From Limnoraphis robusta CS-951 (lineage in GTDB: Bacteria; Cyanobacteriota; Cyanobacteriia; Cyanobacteriales; Microcoleaceae): a stretch of DNA of 13,964 bases. The notes below the pieces were generated by a model that saw only the letters and a list, made by a program, of their open reading frames with translations, did not search any database and was not told where the DNA came from. The stretch is taken from contig NZ_LATL02000145.1 in assembly GCF_000972705.2 (NCBI RefSeq), positions 1 to 13,964 on the forward strand. The letters are read 5' to 3'. Shown in pieces: positions 12,975-13,964 of this stretch. Every line of letters starts with the position of its first letter. Position 1 is the first letter of the stretch. Position numbers and translations under genes: made by a program.

Positions 12975-12984
12975 TAAACGTTTA
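12975..12984. promoter_or_regulatory. Palindrome in the divergent spacer, possible operator
   Basis: TAAACGTTTA is a perfect 10-base palindrome just 3 bases before the permease ATG, in the 57-bp spacer between that gene and the divergent Uma2 gene. The position would suit a repressor site, but a palindrome this short can be chance. Confidence 0.25.
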
Positions 12985-13028
12985 AATTTACCTTAAGATA
13001 GAAAGAAGAACATTAGGAGAGAATCATC

Positions 13029-13769
13029 ATGGTTTCTCAACTCGAATCTCAGACTTCTTCAGAGGTTATTTATCCCGAACGAGATGGTCAACCGATGTCA
13101 GACAATACCATTCAGTTTCGCTGGATTCTCACTCTTTACTATAACTTAGAGTGGCTATTTGCAAACGATCCGGCTGTATTTGTGGCGGGAGATTTGCTCT
13201 GGTATCCCGTTCAAGGTAATAATAAAATTCGTCAAGCTCCTGATATTATGGTTGTGTTTGGAGTGGCGAAAGGGGATCGAGGTTCCTATCAACAGTGGAA
13301 TGAAGGAAATATTGCACCCCAAGTTGTTTTTGAAATTCTCTCTCCCGGTAACAGGTTAACAGAGATGAATAAAAAGCAGGTTTTTTATGATCGTTATGGG
13401 GTGGAAGAATATTATTTGTATGATCCTCAGAAAAATGATTTGAGTGGTTGGCTACGAACGGATGAACGTTTAGATGTGATTGATGATGTCAACAATTGGG
13501 TGAGTCCTCGATTACAAATTCGTTTTGAATTATCGGAAACTGACCTTAAATTATATCATCCTGATGGAAAATTATTTTCAACTTATTTGGAGATTCAAAA
13601 CCAGTTAGAACAGGAACGTTTGCGAGCAGAACTTGCTGAACAACAGTTAGAACAGGAACGTTTACGAGCAGAACAAGCCGAACAACAATTAGAACAGGAA
13701 CGTTTACGAGCAACAAGGTTAGAGGAGTTATTACGATCCGCAGGAATTGATCCTGAAAAAAACAGCTAA
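13029..13769 (+). CDS. Uma2-family (DUF820) restriction-endonuclease-like protein
   Basis: This is a 246-residue protein. Residues about 10-185 form the PD-(D/E)XK-like Uma2 domain: the family motif APDIMVVFGV (70-79) with Asp72, FEILSPGN (101-108) with Glu102, Lys115/Lys116 in the following helix, and the conserved YGVEEYYLYDP (123-133). These are the likely metal-binding and catalytic residues. Residues 192-235 are a coiled coil built from three 14-residue repeats (LEQERLRAELAEQQ, LEQERLRAEQAEQQ, LEQERLRATRLEE), and the protein ends RSAGIDPE, a tail often found on cyanobacterial Uma2 proteins. The family is hugely expanded in cyanobacteria; the cellular role is unknown and a link to mobile elements is only suspected. 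The ATG at 13029 has AGGAGA 8 bases upstream. It is divergent from the permease gene with a 57-bp spacer. Confidence 0.92.
   Translation: MVSQLESQTSSEVIYPERDGQPMSDNTIQFRWILTLYYNLEWLFANDPAVFVAGDLLWYPVQGNNKIRQAPDIMVVFGVAKGDRGSYQQWNEGNIAPQVVFEILSPGNRLTEMNKKQVFYDRYGVEEYYLYDPQKNDLSGWLRTDERLDVIDDVNNWVSPRLQIRFELSETDLKLYHPDGKLFSTYLEIQNQLEQERLRAELAEQQLEQERLRAEQAEQQLEQERLRATRLEELLRSAGIDPEKNS
13605..13727 (+). repeat. 42-bp in-frame tandem repeat in the Uma2 gene
   Basis: Three units start at 13605, 13647 and 13689, each beginning TTAGAACAGGAACGTTT. The first two are 42 bp, and the last is slightly shorter and diverged at its end. Units encode the 14-residue coiled-coil repeat. The near identity at DNA level, not just protein level, points to recent duplication. 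Confidence 0.9.
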
Positions 13770-13789
13770 TTGACGGGAAATATTGTAAA

Positions 13790-13964
13790 GGCGGGTTCTA
13801 CAAAAATATATGTCTTCTCAGCAAGAACCTAGATAACCCCGCCCCCGTCTAGCGGTTTTCCCGACATTAATATGTAGGGGCGGGTTCTAATAAAATATAT
13901 GCTTTCTCAGCAACAATTTACATAAACCCGCCCCCCTCTTCCTGTTTCCCCAACATTAATATGC
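13790..13964 (+). repeat. Two tandem 89-bp units of a GGCGGGTTCTA hairpin repeat
   Basis: Unit 1 begins GGCGGGTTCTA at 13790 and unit 2 begins GGCGGGTTCTA at 13879. Both contain an ATATATG...TTCTCAGCAA core, a CCGCCCCC block, and end ACATTAATATG (13864-13874 and 13953-13963), giving an exact period of 89 bp. Each unit has inverted arms (GCGGGTT / AACCCCGC or AACCCGC) able to form a hairpin. The array begins 20 bases after the Uma2 stop and may continue beyond the window. It is the same family as the core of 11933-12048, in the same orientation relative to the preceding gene. Confidence 0.8.

Noticed and set aside
13790..13964. Tandem 89-bp units considered as a CRISPR array or tRNA-like genes
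   Set aside because: The whole unit, not just a short repeat, is related between copies, so there are no spacers, and no cloverleaf can be drawn with an anticodon loop and TTCRA arm.

Overview
The window comes from a filamentous cyanobacterium, probably of the Oscillatoria/Planktothrix/Microcoleus type. This rests on gene content (hpsA and its pseudopilins, which are characteristic of motile filamentous cyanobacteria), on at least seven HIP1 octamers GCGATCGC (801, 1416, 2339, 8182, 8220, 10690, 11464), on a heptanucleotide tandem repeat, on several palindromic GC-rich dispersed repeats, and on an Uma2-family gene. The genus is an inference.

Region 1 (about 1-8450) is one minus-strand cluster, read right to left: hpsA (1672 aa), hpsB, hpsC, then two GspH/FimT-type pseudopilin genes. 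The first three genes are tightly packed (gaps of 21 and 30 bp) with good Shine-Dalgarno sequences, so they probably form an operon. All four small proteins carry a type IV prepilin cleavage site. HpsA has a pilin-like hydrophobic N-terminus and Asp-rich, possibly calcium-binding loops. In Nostoc the hps locus is needed for secretion of the motility polysaccharide ('slime') of hormogonia. Here the products probably form an envelope pseudopilus apparatus with the same job. Between the two GspH-like genes lies an in-frame, stop-separated second copy of the pilin C-terminus.

Region 2 (about 8440-9050) has no convincing gene. It holds a 281-bp MITE-like palindromic element with two strong hairpins. 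The outer end of a second copy lies inverted at the left edge of the window (1-46), so the hps cluster sits between two inverted copies.

Region 3 (9058-11601) has two convergent genes: a heparan-sulfate-type sulfotransferase on the plus strand and a TldD-family metalloprotease on the minus strand, with an inverted repeat between them that may terminate both.

Region 4 (11602-13964) contains a stretch with dispersed palindromes and a 23-codon leftover reading frame, a 116-bp hairpin element, a solitary OppC/DppC-type ABC permease gene (minus), a short divergent spacer, and an Uma2-family gene (plus) ending in a 14-residue-repeat coiled coil. A second repeat family lies just after the stop codons of both the permease and the Uma2 gene. 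After the Uma2 gene it is present as two tandem 89-bp units reaching the window end.

I found no rRNA, tRNA, CRISPR array or transposase gene.
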